From positions 1-23,657 of the forward strand of contig JAFYJX010000038.1 of assembly GCA_017537905.1 (NCBI GenBank): 23,657 bases of DNA, in the 5' to 3' direction. Positions 1 through 7,978 of this stretch are shown here, piece after piece. Each line of letters starts with the position of its first letter. Position 1 is the first letter of the stretch. A program made the translations under genes and the position numbers. The stretch is from Clostridiales bacterium (GTDB lineage: Bacteria; Bacillota_A; Clostridia; Saccharofermentanales; Saccharofermentanaceae). The notes beneath the pieces were generated by a model. It was given only the letters and a program-made list of their open reading frames with translations, was not told where the DNA came from and did not search any database.

Positions 1-3000
1 CGGAAATGAGGATTACCTGTGCGCCGGCCTTTGCTACGCCGCATGCGATAGTTCCTACGCCTGCTTCAGATACGAGCTTTACGGAGATCCTTGCTTTTCT
101 GTTTGCATTCTTCAGGTCGTAGATGAGCTGAGCCAGGTCTTCGATCGAATAGATATCGTGATGAGGCGGAGGAGAGATAAGAGCAACACCCGGTGTTGAA
201 TATCTTCTCTCAGCGATCCAGGGATAAACTTTCTTTCCGGGAAGGTGTCCGCCTTCACCGGGCTTTGCACCCTGGGCCATCTTGATCTGGATCTCTTCGG
301 CGCTGTTTAAGTATTCGCTTGTAACGCCGAATCTGCCTGATGCGACCTGCTTGATCTTGGAGTTCTTCTCCGTGCCGAATCTCTCGGGTGACTCACCGCC
401 CTCACCTGTATTGGACTTGCCGCCCAGACGGTTCATTGCGATAGCCATGCACTCGTGTGCTTCCTTGGAGATTGAACCGTAACTCATAGCGCCGGTCTTA
501 AATCTCTTAACGATCTCTGAAGCAGGTTCAACTTCCTCGAGCGGGATAGAATTGCCTGTCTTCTTGAATGCCAAAAGACCTCTTAATGTATGGGGCTTCT
601 CGTTATCAACGATTGCCGTATATTCCTTGAAGAGCTCGTAAGAACCTTCTCTTACTGCTTTCTGGAGAGCAACGATCGTCTTCGGGTTATACAAATGATC
701 TTCCTTGTCATCGCCGCTTCTTAAGTTGTGGAAGCCTGTGCTGTCCAGAGTGTCATCATTTTCGAGACCCATGGGATCGAAAGCCTTGTCATGTCTGAAC
801 AAGATTCCCTCAGAGATCTCTTCCAGGCCGATACCGCCAACGCGGCTTACGATACCCGTGAAGTACTTATCTACTACTTCCTTGCAGATACCGACTGCTT
901 CGAAGATCTTTGCAGACTGGTAAGACTGCAGTGTGGAGATGCCCATCTTAGCTGAAGTCTTAACGATGCCGTGAAGGATAGCGTAGTTATAATCATCGAT
1001 TGCCGTGTGGTAATCCTTGTCGAGGATTCCCTTGTCGATCATCTCGGCGATGCACTCATGTGCAAGGTAAGGATTGATCGCACGTGCACCGAATCCTAAA
1101 AGCGTTGCCATCTGGTGAACGTCACGGGGCTCGCCGCTCTCGATGATGAGCGATACTGCCGTTCTCTTTCTTGTCTGTACCAGGTGCTGCTCTACTGCGG
1201 AAACTGCGAGGAGCGAAGGGATGGCTACATGGTTCTCATCAATGCCTCGGTCGGAGAGAATGATAATGTTTGCACCCTTGCTGCATGTTCTGTCAACAGT
1301 GATAAGGAGCTGGTCCAATGCCTTCTCGAGCGAAGTGTTCTTATAGTAAAGAATAGATACAGTAGCTGCCTTGAAACCGGGCTGGTCCAAAGACTTGATC
1401 TTTACGAGGTCAACGCCTGTGAGGATCGGGTTATTAACTTCCAGTACTCTGCAGTTGCCGCTCTTTTCCTCAAGGAGGTTACCGTCGGAACCGATATAAA
1501 CAGTTGTATCTGTTACGATCTCTTCTCTGATAGAGTCGATCGGCGGGTTTGTGACCTGTGCGAAAAGCTGCTTGAAGAATGAGAACAACAGCTGGTGCTT
1601 CTCGGACAAAACAGCGAGAGGAATATCAGTACCCATGGAAGCCGTTGCTTCGACTTTGTTCATTGCCATGGGCAGGATCTCATTCTTTACGTCTTCGAAA
1701 GTATATCCGAAGACCTTATAGAGCTTGTTTCTCATCTCCTGTGTATGAACCGGGATCTTCTTGTTCGGGATCTTGAGTTCAGAAAGGTGAAGGAGATTCA
1801 GTGCGAGCCACTCACCGTAAGGGTGCTTCTCGGAATAGTACTTCTTACACTCTTCGTCAGATACGAGCTTACCCTTCTCCGTATCGATAAGGAGGATACG
1901 TCCGGGCTGTAATCTGGACTTCTTTACGATGTGCTCAGGCTCTATGTCGAGAACGCCTACCTCGGATGAGAGGATAAGTCTGTTATCGTCTGTGATGTAA
2001 TATCTGGAAGGTCTTAAGCCGTTACGGTCAAGTGTAGCGCCTGCGATGACACCGTCTGTGAAAAGGATCGCAGCAGGGCCGTCCCAGGGTTCCATCATGG
2101 TTGCATAGTAATGATAGAAGTCTTTCTTTTCCTGCTCCATGTAAGGATCGTTCTTCCAGGGCTCAGGGATCATCATCATGACAGCCAGAGGAAGCGGGAT
2201 TCCGTTCATCATGAAGAACTCCAGCGTATTGTCGAGCATTGCGGAGTCAGAACCCGTCTTGTGGATGATCGGGAAGATCTTATCAACGTCGTTCTCGATC
2301 GAAGGGCTGTACAAAGTCTCTTCACGAGCGAGCATTCTGTCGAAGTTACCTCTGATCGTGTTGATCTCACCGTTGTGAGCGATCATTCTGTAAGGATGTG
2401 CTCTCTCCCATGAAGGTGTTGTATTAGTAGAGAATCTGGAGTGGACCATTGCGATTGCAGTCTCATAGTCCCTGCTCTGCATATCCTTGTAGAACTTACG
2501 AAGCTGTCCTACCAGGAACATTCCCTTATATACGATAGTTCTTGAAGATAAAGAAGTAATATATGTCTCGTCCGTGCTCTGCTCGAATTCTCTTCTTGCT
2601 ACATAGAGCATGCGGTCGAAAGCAAGACCCTTCTCGCAGCCGGCAGGTCTTTCTACGAAGCACTGCATGATAACCGGCATTGCATCTCTTGCTACCTTGC
2701 CGAGGATATCCGGATCTGTGGGAACTTCTCTCCAGCCCATGACCTTAAGGCCGTTCTTCTCGGAGATGACCTTGAACATGCGCATTGCCAGTGTTCTCTT
2801 CTTTGTATCCTGGGGAAGGAAGAACATACCGACGCCGTAGTCGCCCTCGTCCTTGACTTCGATGCCTGCCTCTTTTGCGGCAGTCTTAAAAAACTTGTGT
2901 GAGATCTGAACCAGGATGCCGACACCGTCGCCTACCTCACCGGTAGCGTCCTTGCCTGCCCTGTGCTCTAACTTTTCGACAATGGATAATGCGTCATCAA

Positions 3001-3118
3001 GAGTGCGGTATTCTTTTTTACCATCGATGTTTACTACTAAACCGATACCGCAGGCATCATGTTCTTCCTGCATTGCCTGGTAGCATTCTCTGACATACTT
3101 CTCTTCGTAAGGTCTCAT
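1..3118 (-). CDS. gltB: Glutamate synthase large subunit, partial (3' end outside window)
   Basis: Encodes the large (alpha) subunit of glutamate synthase, which makes two glutamates from glutamine plus 2-oxoglutarate. About 1039 codons are present of the roughly 1500 usual for the family; the frame stays open to the left edge. Visible landmarks: a short N-terminal propeptide ending at Cys23 in H-D-A-C-G-I-G, the class II glutamine amidotransferase nucleophile exposed after cleavage; a central domain; then the FMN/synthase domain with KSNTGEGGE near residue 900 and GVAKAGAQ at the edge. The 3Fe-4S cysteines should lie beyond the window. The start at 3118 is preceded by GGGAGGAGA; an in-frame ATG nine codons upstream exists but has a weaker RBS and would lengthen the propeptide. 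It is divergent from a LysR-type gene, as gltAB and gltC are in Bacillus subtilis. Whether gltD follows cannot be seen. Confidence 0.96.
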   Translation of the reverse strand, partial: MRPYEEKYVRECYQAMQEEHDACGIGLVVNIDGKKEYRTLDDALSIVEKLEHRAGKDATGEVGDGVGILVQISHKFFKTAAKEAGIEVKDEGDYGVGMFFLPQDTKKRTLAMRMFKVISEKNGLKVMGWREVPTDPDILGKVARDAMPVIMQCFVERPAGCEKGLAFDRMLYVARREFEQSTDETYITSLSSRTIVYKGMFLVGQLRKFYKDMQSRDYETAIAMVHSRFSTNTTPSWERAHPYRMIAHNGEINTIRGNFDRMLAREETLYSPSIENDVDKIFPIIHKTGSDSAMLDNTLEFFMMNGIPLPLAVMMMIPEPWKNDPYMEQEKKDFYHYYATMMEPWDGPAAILFTDGVIAGATLDRNGLRPSRYYITDDNRLILSSEVGVLDIEPEHIVKKSRLQPGRILLIDTEKGKLVSDEECKKYYSEKHPYGEWLALNLLHLSELKIPNKKIPVHTQEMRNKLYKVFGYTFEDVKNEILPMAMNKVEATASMGTDIPLAVLSEKHQLLFSFFKQLFAQVTNPPIDSIREEIVTDTTVYIGSDGNLLEEKSGNCRVLEVNNPILTGVDLVKIKSLDQPGFKAATVSILYYKNTSLEKALDQLLITVDRTCSKGANIIILSDRGIDENHVAIPSLLAVSAVEQHLVQTRKRTAVSLIIESGEPRDVHQMATLLGFGARAINPYLAHECIAEMIDKGILDKDYHTAIDDYNYAILHGIVKTSAKMGISTLQSYQSAKIFEAVGICKEVVDKYFTGIVSRVGGIGLEEISEGILFRHDKAFDPMGLENDDTLDSTGFHNLRSGDDKEDHLYNPKTIVALQKAVREGSYELFKEYTAIVDNEKPHTLRGLLAFKKTGNSIPLEEVEPASEIVKRFKTGAMSYGSISKEAHECMAIAMNRLGGKSNTGEGGESPERFGTEKNSKIKQVASGRFGVTSEYLNSAEEIQIKMAQGAKPGEGGHLPGKKVYPWIAERRYSTPGVALISPPPHHDIYSIEDLAQLIYDLKNANRKARISVKLVSEAGVGTIACGVAKAGAQVILIS

Positions 3119-3176
3119 ATTCTCCTCCCATAACTTGCGGACCATTTCATCCACCACCGGCCCGAAGTTTGAAATC

Positions 3177-3191
3177 ATACTCAAAATGTAT
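3177..3191. promoter_or_regulatory. LysR-type operator box proximal to gltB
   Basis: Perfect ATAC-N7-GTAT dyad, the classic T-N11-A LysR box, 58 bp upstream of the gltB start. It overlaps a possible gltB -10 (TATGAT on the minus strand, 3174-3179) that has no good -35, which would fit an activator-dependent promoter. The dyad is seen directly; its binding by the adjacent LysR protein is inferred. Confidence 0.6.
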
Positions 3192-3243
3192 TGATATTTA
3201 TTTTCAATGCGTTTAGAATATCGTTGTACGATTTCAAGGCATA

Positions 3244-3273
3244 TTGTAGCCCCAAGGTCGAAAGAAATAAAAT
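3244..3273 (+). promoter_or_regulatory. Possible promoter of the LysR-type gene
   Basis: TTGTAG, an 18-bp spacer, then TAAAAT on the plus strand. Predicted transcription start is near 3280, which places the two dyads at 3271-3310 at and just downstream of the start. The match to consensus is modest. Confidence 0.35.
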
Positions 3274-3310
3274 ACAAATAGTATTCGTATTACCATACCC
3301 TATGAGTATG
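3271..3310. promoter_or_regulatory. Pair of LysR-type operator dyads proximal to the lysR gene
   Basis: Two dyads with the same half-sites lie side by side: AATAC-N5-GTATT at 3271-3285 and CATAC-N7-GTATG at 3294-3310. A further GTAT half-site is at 3287-3290. The second repeats the ATAC-N7-GTAT spacing of the gltB-proximal box about 118 bp away, or roughly 11 helical turns. The position within the regulator's own promoter or 5' UTR suggests autoregulation, as is common for LysR proteins. Confidence 0.6.
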
Positions 3311-3335
3311 ATAGAAAATCTACGGAGGTTGCCAC

Positions 3336-4220
3336 ATGGATCTACGTCAAATACGTTATTTCTTAACGGTTGCAGAAGAACGTAACATCACCCGCGCAGC
3401 AGAGCGTCTGCACCTGTCCCAGCCTCCGCTTTCGAGAGCTCTCATGGATCTGGAAGAAGAACTGGGCTGCACTCTCATCATAAGAGGCAAGCGTCACGTT
3501 ACGCTCACACCCGAAGGTCTCGCTTTGAAGCGCCGCGGCGAACAGATCCTGGCACTCGCAGATATTGCCAAGACCGAGATCGCCGATGTAAAGAACGGCT
3601 TAAGCGGCACGCTCTACTTAGGACACGTTGACAGTAACGGACCTTCCCTTGCCGCTGAATGGATCTCTTCTTTTAAGAAAGAATATCCTAACGTTACTTA
3701 TAACCTCTGGTGCGGCACCGTGGACGACCTCACATACAGAATGAAGTCGGGCCTGTTGGAGCTTGCCATCACAATGACGCCGCTTAACACCGAGCAGCTT
3801 GACGGCATCACGGTCTACAGCGATTCATGGGCAGCGATAATTCCGGGCACACACCCGCTGGCCAAGTCCAAGAAGCAGACAGTAGCCCTTAAGGACATCG
3901 TTGATACGGACCTCATCATCTCATCACGACACTCCAGAGAAGAAGAGATCCGTTCCTGGTTCGAACCCACGGGCAAAGAGCCGCGCTTCATCGTTAAGAC
4001 CGCGCACTCGTCGAACGCATCCAAACTCGTTGACCAGAACATCGGCATCGCGATCTTCCCTGCTTCAGTCGCAAAGAATATCTCCGCTGACGCAAATGTT
4101 GTGGTCAAGAAGATAACTCCTGAAGTAAACGTCGACTACATCCTGTCATGGGATAAGGAAAAGATCCCGAGCGCCCTGGCGATGAAGTTCATAGAACATG
4201 TAAAGAATATGTATTCGTAA
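3336..4220 (+). CDS. LysR-family transcriptional regulator (GltC-like by context)
   Basis: A 294-residue LysR-type regulator, close to the usual family length. The N-terminus MDLRQIRYFLTVAEERN starts the winged helix-turn-helix, with A-A-E-R-L-H-L-S-Q-P-P-L-S-R as the recognition part (about residues 20-35). A linker helix runs to about residue 90, followed by the two-lobe LysR substrate-binding domain (about 90-290). The ATG has a GGAGG site 6 nt upstream. It is the only plus-strand gene and diverges from gltB, so it probably controls glutamate synthase in response to a metabolite such as 2-oxoglutarate or glutamate, as GltC does in Bacillus. That role comes from context only; a different LysR specificity is possible. 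Paired ATAC/GTAT boxes lie in the intergenic region. Confidence 0.93.
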   Translation: MDLRQIRYFLTVAEERNITRAAERLHLSQPPLSRALMDLEEELGCTLIIRGKRHVTLTPEGLALKRRGEQILALADIAKTEIADVKNGLSGTLYLGHVDSNGPSLAAEWISSFKKEYPNVTYNLWCGTVDDLTYRMKSGLLELAITMTPLNTEQLDGITVYSDSWAAIIPGTHPLAKSKKQTVALKDIVDTDLIISSRHSREEEIRSWFEPTGKEPRFIVKTAHSSNASKLVDQNIGIAIFPASVAKNISADANVVVKKITPEVNVDYILSWDKEKIPSALAMKFIEHVKNMYS

Positions 4221-4246
4221 ATAACAAAGCAGGAATCAACTTTCAG

Positions 4247-4335
4247 CTTTGATTTTGCGGCCAAAAACATAGCCAAAAAGCTGACTTTTCGCAAAAGTCA
4301 GCTTTTTAGACAGCAAGATGTCCGCAAAATCAAAG
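4247..4335. repeat. Nested inverted repeat (14-bp arms enclosing a terminator hairpin)
   Basis: CTTTGATTTTGCGG at 4247-4260 is matched perfectly by its reverse complement at 4322-4335. The arms enclose the 15-bp hairpin at 4275-4307. It lies between convergent lysR and trpG and codes for no evident protein. The symmetric structure could fold on either strand. Confidence 0.85.
4275..4307. terminator. Bidirectional intrinsic terminator
   Basis: Perfect 15-bp stem (4275-4289 with 4293-4307) and a 3-nt loop. The arms end in A5/T5, so each strand gives a GC-containing hairpin followed by a U tract. It sits 55 nt after the LysR stop and serves convergent transcription. Confidence 0.85.
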
Positions 4336-4371
4336 ACAAAAATTAACCGCAGTAAATTCACTTCAAACAGC

Positions 4372-4402
4372 AAACCCCGAAGCCGAAAAGCTCCGGGGTT
4401 TT
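4372..4402 (-). terminator. Probable terminator of trpEG
   Basis: Stem 4372-4383 with 4390-4401 (12 bp, one mismatch, core CCCCG/CGGGG), loop of 6 nt, 32 nt beyond the trpG stop. The U tract is short on the minus strand (GGGGUUU) and slightly longer on the plus strand, so it may act in both directions. Confidence 0.65.
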
Positions 4403-4433
4403 ACTTAAGGGGGAAGGTTACTGCCTTTGGCAA

Positions 4434-5000
4434 TCAGCAATCATTAAGGAAGTTCTCGAGCATCTTCTTGCCGTCGGGAGTCAGGATCGACTCGGGATGG
4501 AACTGGACGCCGTAGATCGGGTAATCGCGGTGCTTTACAGCCATTACCTCGCCGTCATCTGCAACAGCCGTGATCTGCAGGCACTCGGGGATCGTATCCC
4601 TGTCGGCAGCAAGCGAGTGGTAACGTGCCACCTTGGTGCGCTCGCCGATTCCCCTGAACAGAGGGCACAATGCATAGAGACCTACATCGGACTGCTTGCC
4701 GTGCATCAGGTGCTCGGCATAAGTGATCGTGGCGCCGTATGCCTTGCAGATAGCCTGGTGGCCAAGACAAACGCCTAAGATCGGGATGTCATGGATCGAA
4801 GCTGCCACATCACAGATGACGCCTGCATCTTCAGGTCTGCCCGGGCCGGGCGAGAGGATGATGCGGTCAGGAGCAAGGGCGCGGATCTCATCTACTGTCA
4901 TCTCGTCGTTTCTGATGACCTTGATGTCGGGATTGATCTCGCCGATCATCTGGTAGAGGTTATATGAGAAGCTGTCATAGTTATCTATAAGAAGTATCAT
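4434..5000 (-). CDS. trpG: Anthranilate synthase component II (glutamine amidotransferase)
   Basis: A 188-residue class I glutamine amidotransferase that supplies ammonia to TrpE for anthranilate synthesis. The N-terminus M-I-L-L-I-D-N-Y-D-S-F is diagnostic. The catalytic triad is visible: Cys78 in G-V-C-L-G-H-Q, with His168 and Glu170 in Q-F-H-P-E-S. The PGPG turn is near residue 51. The start at 5000 is chosen over an upstream in-frame ATG at 5060 because it matches the family N-terminus and has AGGAGG 7 nt upstream. It begins 2 nt after the trpE stop, so the two are cotranscribed and probably translationally coupled. This family cannot always be told from PabA; the Trp T-box upstream favours TrpG, possibly serving both pathways. 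Confidence 0.93.
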   Translation of the reverse strand: MILLIDNYDSFSYNLYQMIGEINPDIKVIRNDEMTVDEIRALAPDRIILSPGPGRPEDAGVICDVAASIHDIPILGVCLGHQAICKAYGATITYAEHLMHGKQSDVGLYALCPLFRGIGERTKVARYHSLAADRDTIPECLQITAVADDGEVMAVKHRDYPIYGVQFHPESILTPDGKKMLENFLNDC

Positions 5001-5002
5001 GC

Positions 5003-6463
5003 TTATACCTCCTGTGCGATCGTAAGGGAATTGAGGACGGCCTTTGCTTTGTTCAGGCACTCTTCGAATTCCTTCTCAGGTACTGAATCGGCAACGATGC
5101 CGGCGCCGGATCTGACGAAGACCTTGCCGTTCTTCTTGTATGCGATACGGATGGCGATACATGTATCCATGTTGCCCGTAAAGTCGATATATCCGATGGC
5201 ACCGCCATAGATGCCGCGCTTGTTATTCTCGAGTTCGCCGATGAGCTGGCATGCGCGGATCTTCGGAGCGCCCGAAAGTGTTCCGGCAGGAAGTACTGCT
5301 TCGATCGCATCAAGAGCGTCGTGCTTAGAATCGATCTTTCCGCGTACAGTGGAACCAATGTGCATGACGTGTGAATAGCGCTCGATGCTCCTGAGCTTCT
5401 CGACTTCGACAGAACCGAACTCTGAGATCTTGCCTAAGTCGTTGCGGCCCAAGTCAACGAGCATGTTGTGCTCTGCAAGTTCCTTTTCATCGGCTAAGAG
5501 CTCTTCTTCAAGCCTCTTGTCCTCTTCTTCGGTCTTGCCTCTCGGCCTTGTGCCTGCAAGAGGGAATGTGTGGAGGATCCCGTCTTCGAGCTTAACGAGC
5601 GTCTCGGGAGATGCGCCCGCTACCTCAACGTCTGTGCCTGCGAAATAGAACATGTAAGGCGAGGGATTAACTGTTCTTAATACTCTGTATGTGTTGAGAA
5701 GGCTGCCTTCGAAAGGTGCGCAGAGCCTGTTCGAGAGAACGATCTGGAAGATATCGCCTTCGTGAATGTAGTTTTTGGCCTTTTCGACCATGGCGCAGTA
5801 TTCGTCTTTGGAAAACAACGGAGCAACTTCGCCAAGGAGCCTGCCATCCGGATCGACACTCTTTTCGCCGTTCTTAAGAAGGTCGATGAGGTCTTCGAGA
5901 TCCTTGATTGCTTCCTCATAACCTGCGTCAACGTCCTCTAAGGACATGTTGGATATGAGGATGAGCTTCTGCCTTACGTGGTCAAATGCTATGACCTTGT
6001 CGAAAAGCATGAGGTCGACATCTTTGAAGTTCTCTTCGTCAATAACGTCGCACTTGGCCGTCGGCTCGGCATATGTCAGGTAGTCGTATGAGAAATAGCC
6101 GACAAGGCCGCCCGTAAAGGAAGGCAGGTAGGAAAGCCTGGGGCTTCTGAAGCGGGACATGATGTCTCTTATGATCTTGGAAGGATCGTCTGTCTTCCCG
6201 GTCTTATCGCCGTATGTGATCTCGCCGTTGATGCAGGTGATCTCGAGCTTGGGATCAAAGCCTAAGAAAGTATATCTTCCCCACTTCTCGTCAGACTGGG
6301 CAGACTCGAGCATATACGCGTGAGTCGACGCATTCTTAAGAATCCTGATCGTTTCGATGGGTGTCGTAAAATCAGAGAGTATCTCAGTACTTACTGGAAC
6401 AACGTCATACTTGCCCGTAGCGGCAAATTCCCTGACTTCTTCAATTGACGGCACTACTTTCAT
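5003..6463 (-). CDS. trpE: Anthranilate synthase component I
   Basis: A 486-residue chorismate-using enzyme making anthranilate with TrpG, the first committed step of tryptophan synthesis. The N-terminal domain has M-L-E-S at residues 51-54, matching the LLES motif for tryptophan feedback binding. The C-terminal chorismate-binding domain shows A-G-T-R-P-R-G, D-L-G-R-N-D-L-G and S-G-A-P-K-I-R-A. ATG 6463 is preferred to the in-frame GTG at 6472 because that GTG lies inside the GGAGGTG ribosome binding site. The gene sits behind a T-box leader with a Trp specifier. The next gene after trpG is convergent, so trpD, trpC, trpF, trpB and trpA must lie elsewhere. PabB is the main alternative and is made unlikely by the T-box. 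Confidence 0.95.
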   Translation of the reverse strand: MKVVPSIEEVREFAATGKYDVVPVSTEILSDFTTPIETIRILKNASTHAYMLESAQSDEKWGRYTFLGFDPKLEITCINGEITYGDKTGKTDDPSKIIRDIMSRFRSPRLSYLPSFTGGLVGYFSYDYLTYAEPTAKCDVIDEENFKDVDLMLFDKVIAFDHVRQKLILISNMSLEDVDAGYEEAIKDLEDLIDLLKNGEKSVDPDGRLLGEVAPLFSKDEYCAMVEKAKNYIHEGDIFQIVLSNRLCAPFEGSLLNTYRVLRTVNPSPYMFYFAGTDVEVAGASPETLVKLEDGILHTFPLAGTRPRGKTEEEDKRLEEELLADEKELAEHNMLVDLGRNDLGKISEFGSVEVEKLRSIERYSHVMHIGSTVRGKIDSKHDALDAIEAVLPAGTLSGAPKIRACQLIGELENNKRGIYGGAIGYIDFTGNMDTCIAIRIAYKKNGKVFVRSGAGIVADSVPEKEFEECLNKAKAVLNSLTIAQEV

Positions 6464-6500
6464 ATAAGTCACCTCCGGCTTTTCTTAAGTCAAAGGCAAT

Positions 6501-6540
6501 AAAAAAGCCCCCGACAAAAGATCTCTATCTTCTGTCAAGG
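6501..6540 (-). terminator. T-box regulated terminator before trpE
   Basis: Minus-strand stem CCTTGACAGAAG (6529-6540) pairs with CTTTTGTCGGGG (6509-6520) using G-U wobbles. The loop is 8 nt and a six-U tract follows at 6501-6506. It shares the CCTTG segment with the antiterminator. Confidence 0.9.
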
Positions 6541-6789
6541 ACGAATAAACTTATTATCCGCGGTGCCACCTTGATTCACGATATGACTCGTGCGCTTAGA
6601 CAAGATACCAACATATCTCCGGCCTCTTACGCGTGCCTTACGTCGCAATATACTTGGGAGATATCCCCTTTCCCTCGCGCCCTCCGGAGTCCATTCACTT
6701 AAGGTCCTTGCTGTCCGGATCACACCACCCCGGGCTCTCTTTGAACGGTTTCCTGTAAGTTACTCACTCTCCGTCAACGGTTTGAAACT
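6501..6789 (-). promoter_or_regulatory. T-box riboswitch, tRNA-Trp specific, upstream of trpE
   Basis: On the minus strand, the conserved T-box sequence AGGTGGCACCGCGG lies at 6558-6571. It is followed by CGTCC and a terminator. Stem I can be folded: GGAG/CTCC and ACTTA/TAAGT helices flank an internal loop containing GAA-TGG-A, so the specifier is UGG (Trp) at 6691-6693. The distal loop has the usual GGTGGTGTG-like bulge. CAAGG at 6569-6573 can pair with CCTTG at 6536-6540 (antiterminator), competing with the terminator stem. Uncharged tRNA-Trp should stabilise the antiterminator and switch trpEG on. Confidence 0.93.
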
Positions 6790-6795
6790 GACATA

Positions 6796-6824
6796 AAAAT
6801 ACAATAGGTTTGATAGGTTGTCAA
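6796..6824 (-). promoter_or_regulatory. Sigma-A type promoter of the trpEG leader
   Basis: Perfect -35 TTGACA (6819-6824), 17-bp spacer, -10 TATTTT (6796-6801). The predicted start near 6789 fits the 5' edge of T-box stem I. Confidence 0.8.
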
Positions 6825-6834
6825 TCGGGATTGC

Positions 6835-6868
6835 AAAAAAGGAGGCTGCCTCATGTGAGACAGCCTCC
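6835..6868 (-). terminator. Intrinsic terminator of the first tandem lipoprotein gene
   Basis: A 13-bp stem (6841-6853 with 6856-6868, one G-U wobble on the minus strand), a 2-nt gap that would open into a small loop, and six U residues (6835-6840). It lies 26 nt after the stop. The stem shares the core AGGCTGTCTC with terminators at 7921 and 16001. Confidence 0.88.
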
Positions 6869-6894
6869 GGTTAATCACTTAATTTCCTTTGTTA

Positions 6895-7839
6895 TCAGGG
6901 AATGTACTCCATTGTAATGCCGGTAAGTTCGTTATTCATGAATTCAAACTTAAATCTGTTCTTGTTGCGGTATTTCGTGCCCGACTTTGTCCACTCAAGG
7001 TGATCGTGAATATATTTCGGGTTATCCTCATTGTGATAGATCTTTTCCGTAGGTTCACCGGAATTTGCCTTGAGTTCATCAGGTGTCAGTGTGAGAGGGA
7101 AATCGAAAGTAACTATTGAAGCCTTTGATTTGTCTCTGGAACCGCTTGTAAAGTAATAGATGTAATTGACATAGCACTGAGACATGGGCTTGCCTGAATC
7201 TGTATCGTTGAATACCTCAAGCCAGCATGTGATGCCTGTGACACCGGTCTTGACCTTAATGTAGGAAGACTGGTACTTAGACTTAAGATTGTTATTGGCA
7301 TTGTCGAGTTCACCGTCTTCGAAAGGAACACCGTCATCGATAAGATCCTGGAATGTTGTCTTGCCGAGCGTGTACTTCTTGCCGTTGATGTAGAAGTTCA
7401 TCTCATCGAAGTTAACATACTTAACGCCTGAAGGATCAGGAGCAACACCGCCGTTGTCAGAAGAATCAGGTGTCGAAGATTCTGTTGTTTCCGTCGTTGT
7501 TGTCGTCGGTGTCTCTTCAGTAGTTGTTGTAGGAGTCTCTTCAGTTGTTGTGGTGGGCGGTATGGTCTCGAGTTCTTCGTCATCAAATTCGAACTTATCG
7601 GGCTTTTTTGCGTTCCACGTAACTTTAACTGCCAGCGATCCGTCCTTGGAGATCAAGACCCACTCTGCTTCCTTCTCATCATCTGAGATATCTTCAGAGT
7701 CAACTTTGAAGTCCAAGTCATACTCTTCCTTTGCAGCCTTCTTTACATCGCTCTTGGAAGGTACTTCAACCTTCTTCGCGCAGGATGCAATTCCAAGCAT
7801 CATTGAAAGGCAGAGAATAAGTGCAAAAACTTTCTTCAT
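6895..7839 (-). CDS. Lipoprotein of unknown function (tandem paralog A)
   Basis: A 314-residue predicted lipoprotein. The signal peptide MKKVFALILCLSMMLGIASC carries a lipobox ending at Cys20, so the protein should be lipid-anchored on the outer face of the membrane. It has an N-terminal domain (about 21-90, rich in Lys and Asp/Glu), a Thr/Pro/Glu linker with EETPTTTT-type repeats (about 95-121), a Ser/Asp/Gly hinge, then a C-terminal domain (about 140-314) containing F-D-E-M-N-F-Y-I-N-G-K. I do not recognise either domain. The start is fixed by AAGGAGGAAG upstream. It follows a tandem paralog in the same orientation but has its own promoter and terminator, so the pair are independent units from a duplication. 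Binding or sensing at the cell surface is possible, but nothing in the sequence shows it. Confidence 0.88.
   Translation of the reverse strand: MKKVFALILCLSMMLGIASCAKKVEVPSKSDVKKAAKEEYDLDFKVDSEDISDDEKEAEWVLISKDGSLAVKVTWNAKKPDKFEFDDEELETIPPTTTTEETPTTTTEETPTTTTTETTESSTPDSSDNGGVAPDPSGVKYVNFDEMNFYINGKKYTLGKTTFQDLIDDGVPFEDGELDNANNNLKSKYQSSYIKVKTGVTGITCWLEVFNDTDSGKPMSQCYVNYIYYFTSGSRDKSKASIVTFDFPLTLTPDELKANSGEPTEKIYHNEDNPKYIHDHLEWTKSGTKYRNKNRFKFEFMNNELTGITMEYIP
7477..7557 (-). repeat. Thr/Glu/Pro linker repeat in lipoprotein A
   Basis: Three near-copies of an EETPTTTT unit (about 24 nt each) form a low-complexity extracellular linker. Such tracts can expand or contract by slippage in whole codons. 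Confidence 0.75.
7685..7818 (-). repeat. Direct repeat copy 1 (lipoprotein 5' coding region)
   Basis: These 134 nt match 8763-8896 with a single difference (A at 7716, T at 8794). The block encodes roughly codons 8-51 of each lipoprotein. Identity includes synonymous positions, unlike the rest of the genes. Confidence 0.9.
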
Positions 7840-7879
7840 GATTCTTCCTCCTTATTATCCTTTTTATGCAGGTATCTAG

Positions 7880-7908
7880 ATAATATCGTGTATCCGCCGA
7901 TAAAACAA
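7880..7908 (-). promoter_or_regulatory. Promoter of lipoprotein A
   Basis: TTGTTT (7903-7908), 17-bp spacer, TATTAT (7880-7885). The same hexamers and spacing precede the second paralog, which strengthens the call. Confidence 0.72.
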
Positions 7909-7920
7909 ATATTTTTTATG

Positions 7921-7950
7921 AAAAGAGGCTGCCTCATACGAGACAGCCTC
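7921..7950 (-). terminator. Intrinsic terminator of the second lipoprotein gene
   Basis: An 11-bp stem (7925-7935 with 7940-7950, one G-U wobble on the minus strand), 4-nt loop and four U residues. It lies 28 nt after the stop, nearly the same geometry and sequence as the paralog's terminator at 6835. Confidence 0.85.
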
Positions 7951-7978
7951 CTGTATCAGATCTTAATTAACTGACTGA

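Noticed and set aside
1115..1912. Plus-strand open frames inside gltB
   Set aside because: The minus-strand gltB frame is continuous and strongly conserved through here; the plus frames resemble no family and lack RBSs.
5001..5060. Extended TrpG N-terminus starting at 5060
   Set aside because: It would overlap trpE and add 20 residues not found in TrpG proteins; the internal ATG at 5000 has an AGGAGG site.
6558..6571. Reading the conserved leader as a ribosome-related or S-box element
   Set aside because: The AGGTGGCACCGCGG core, the competing terminator and the UGG specifier loop are specific to T-box leaders.
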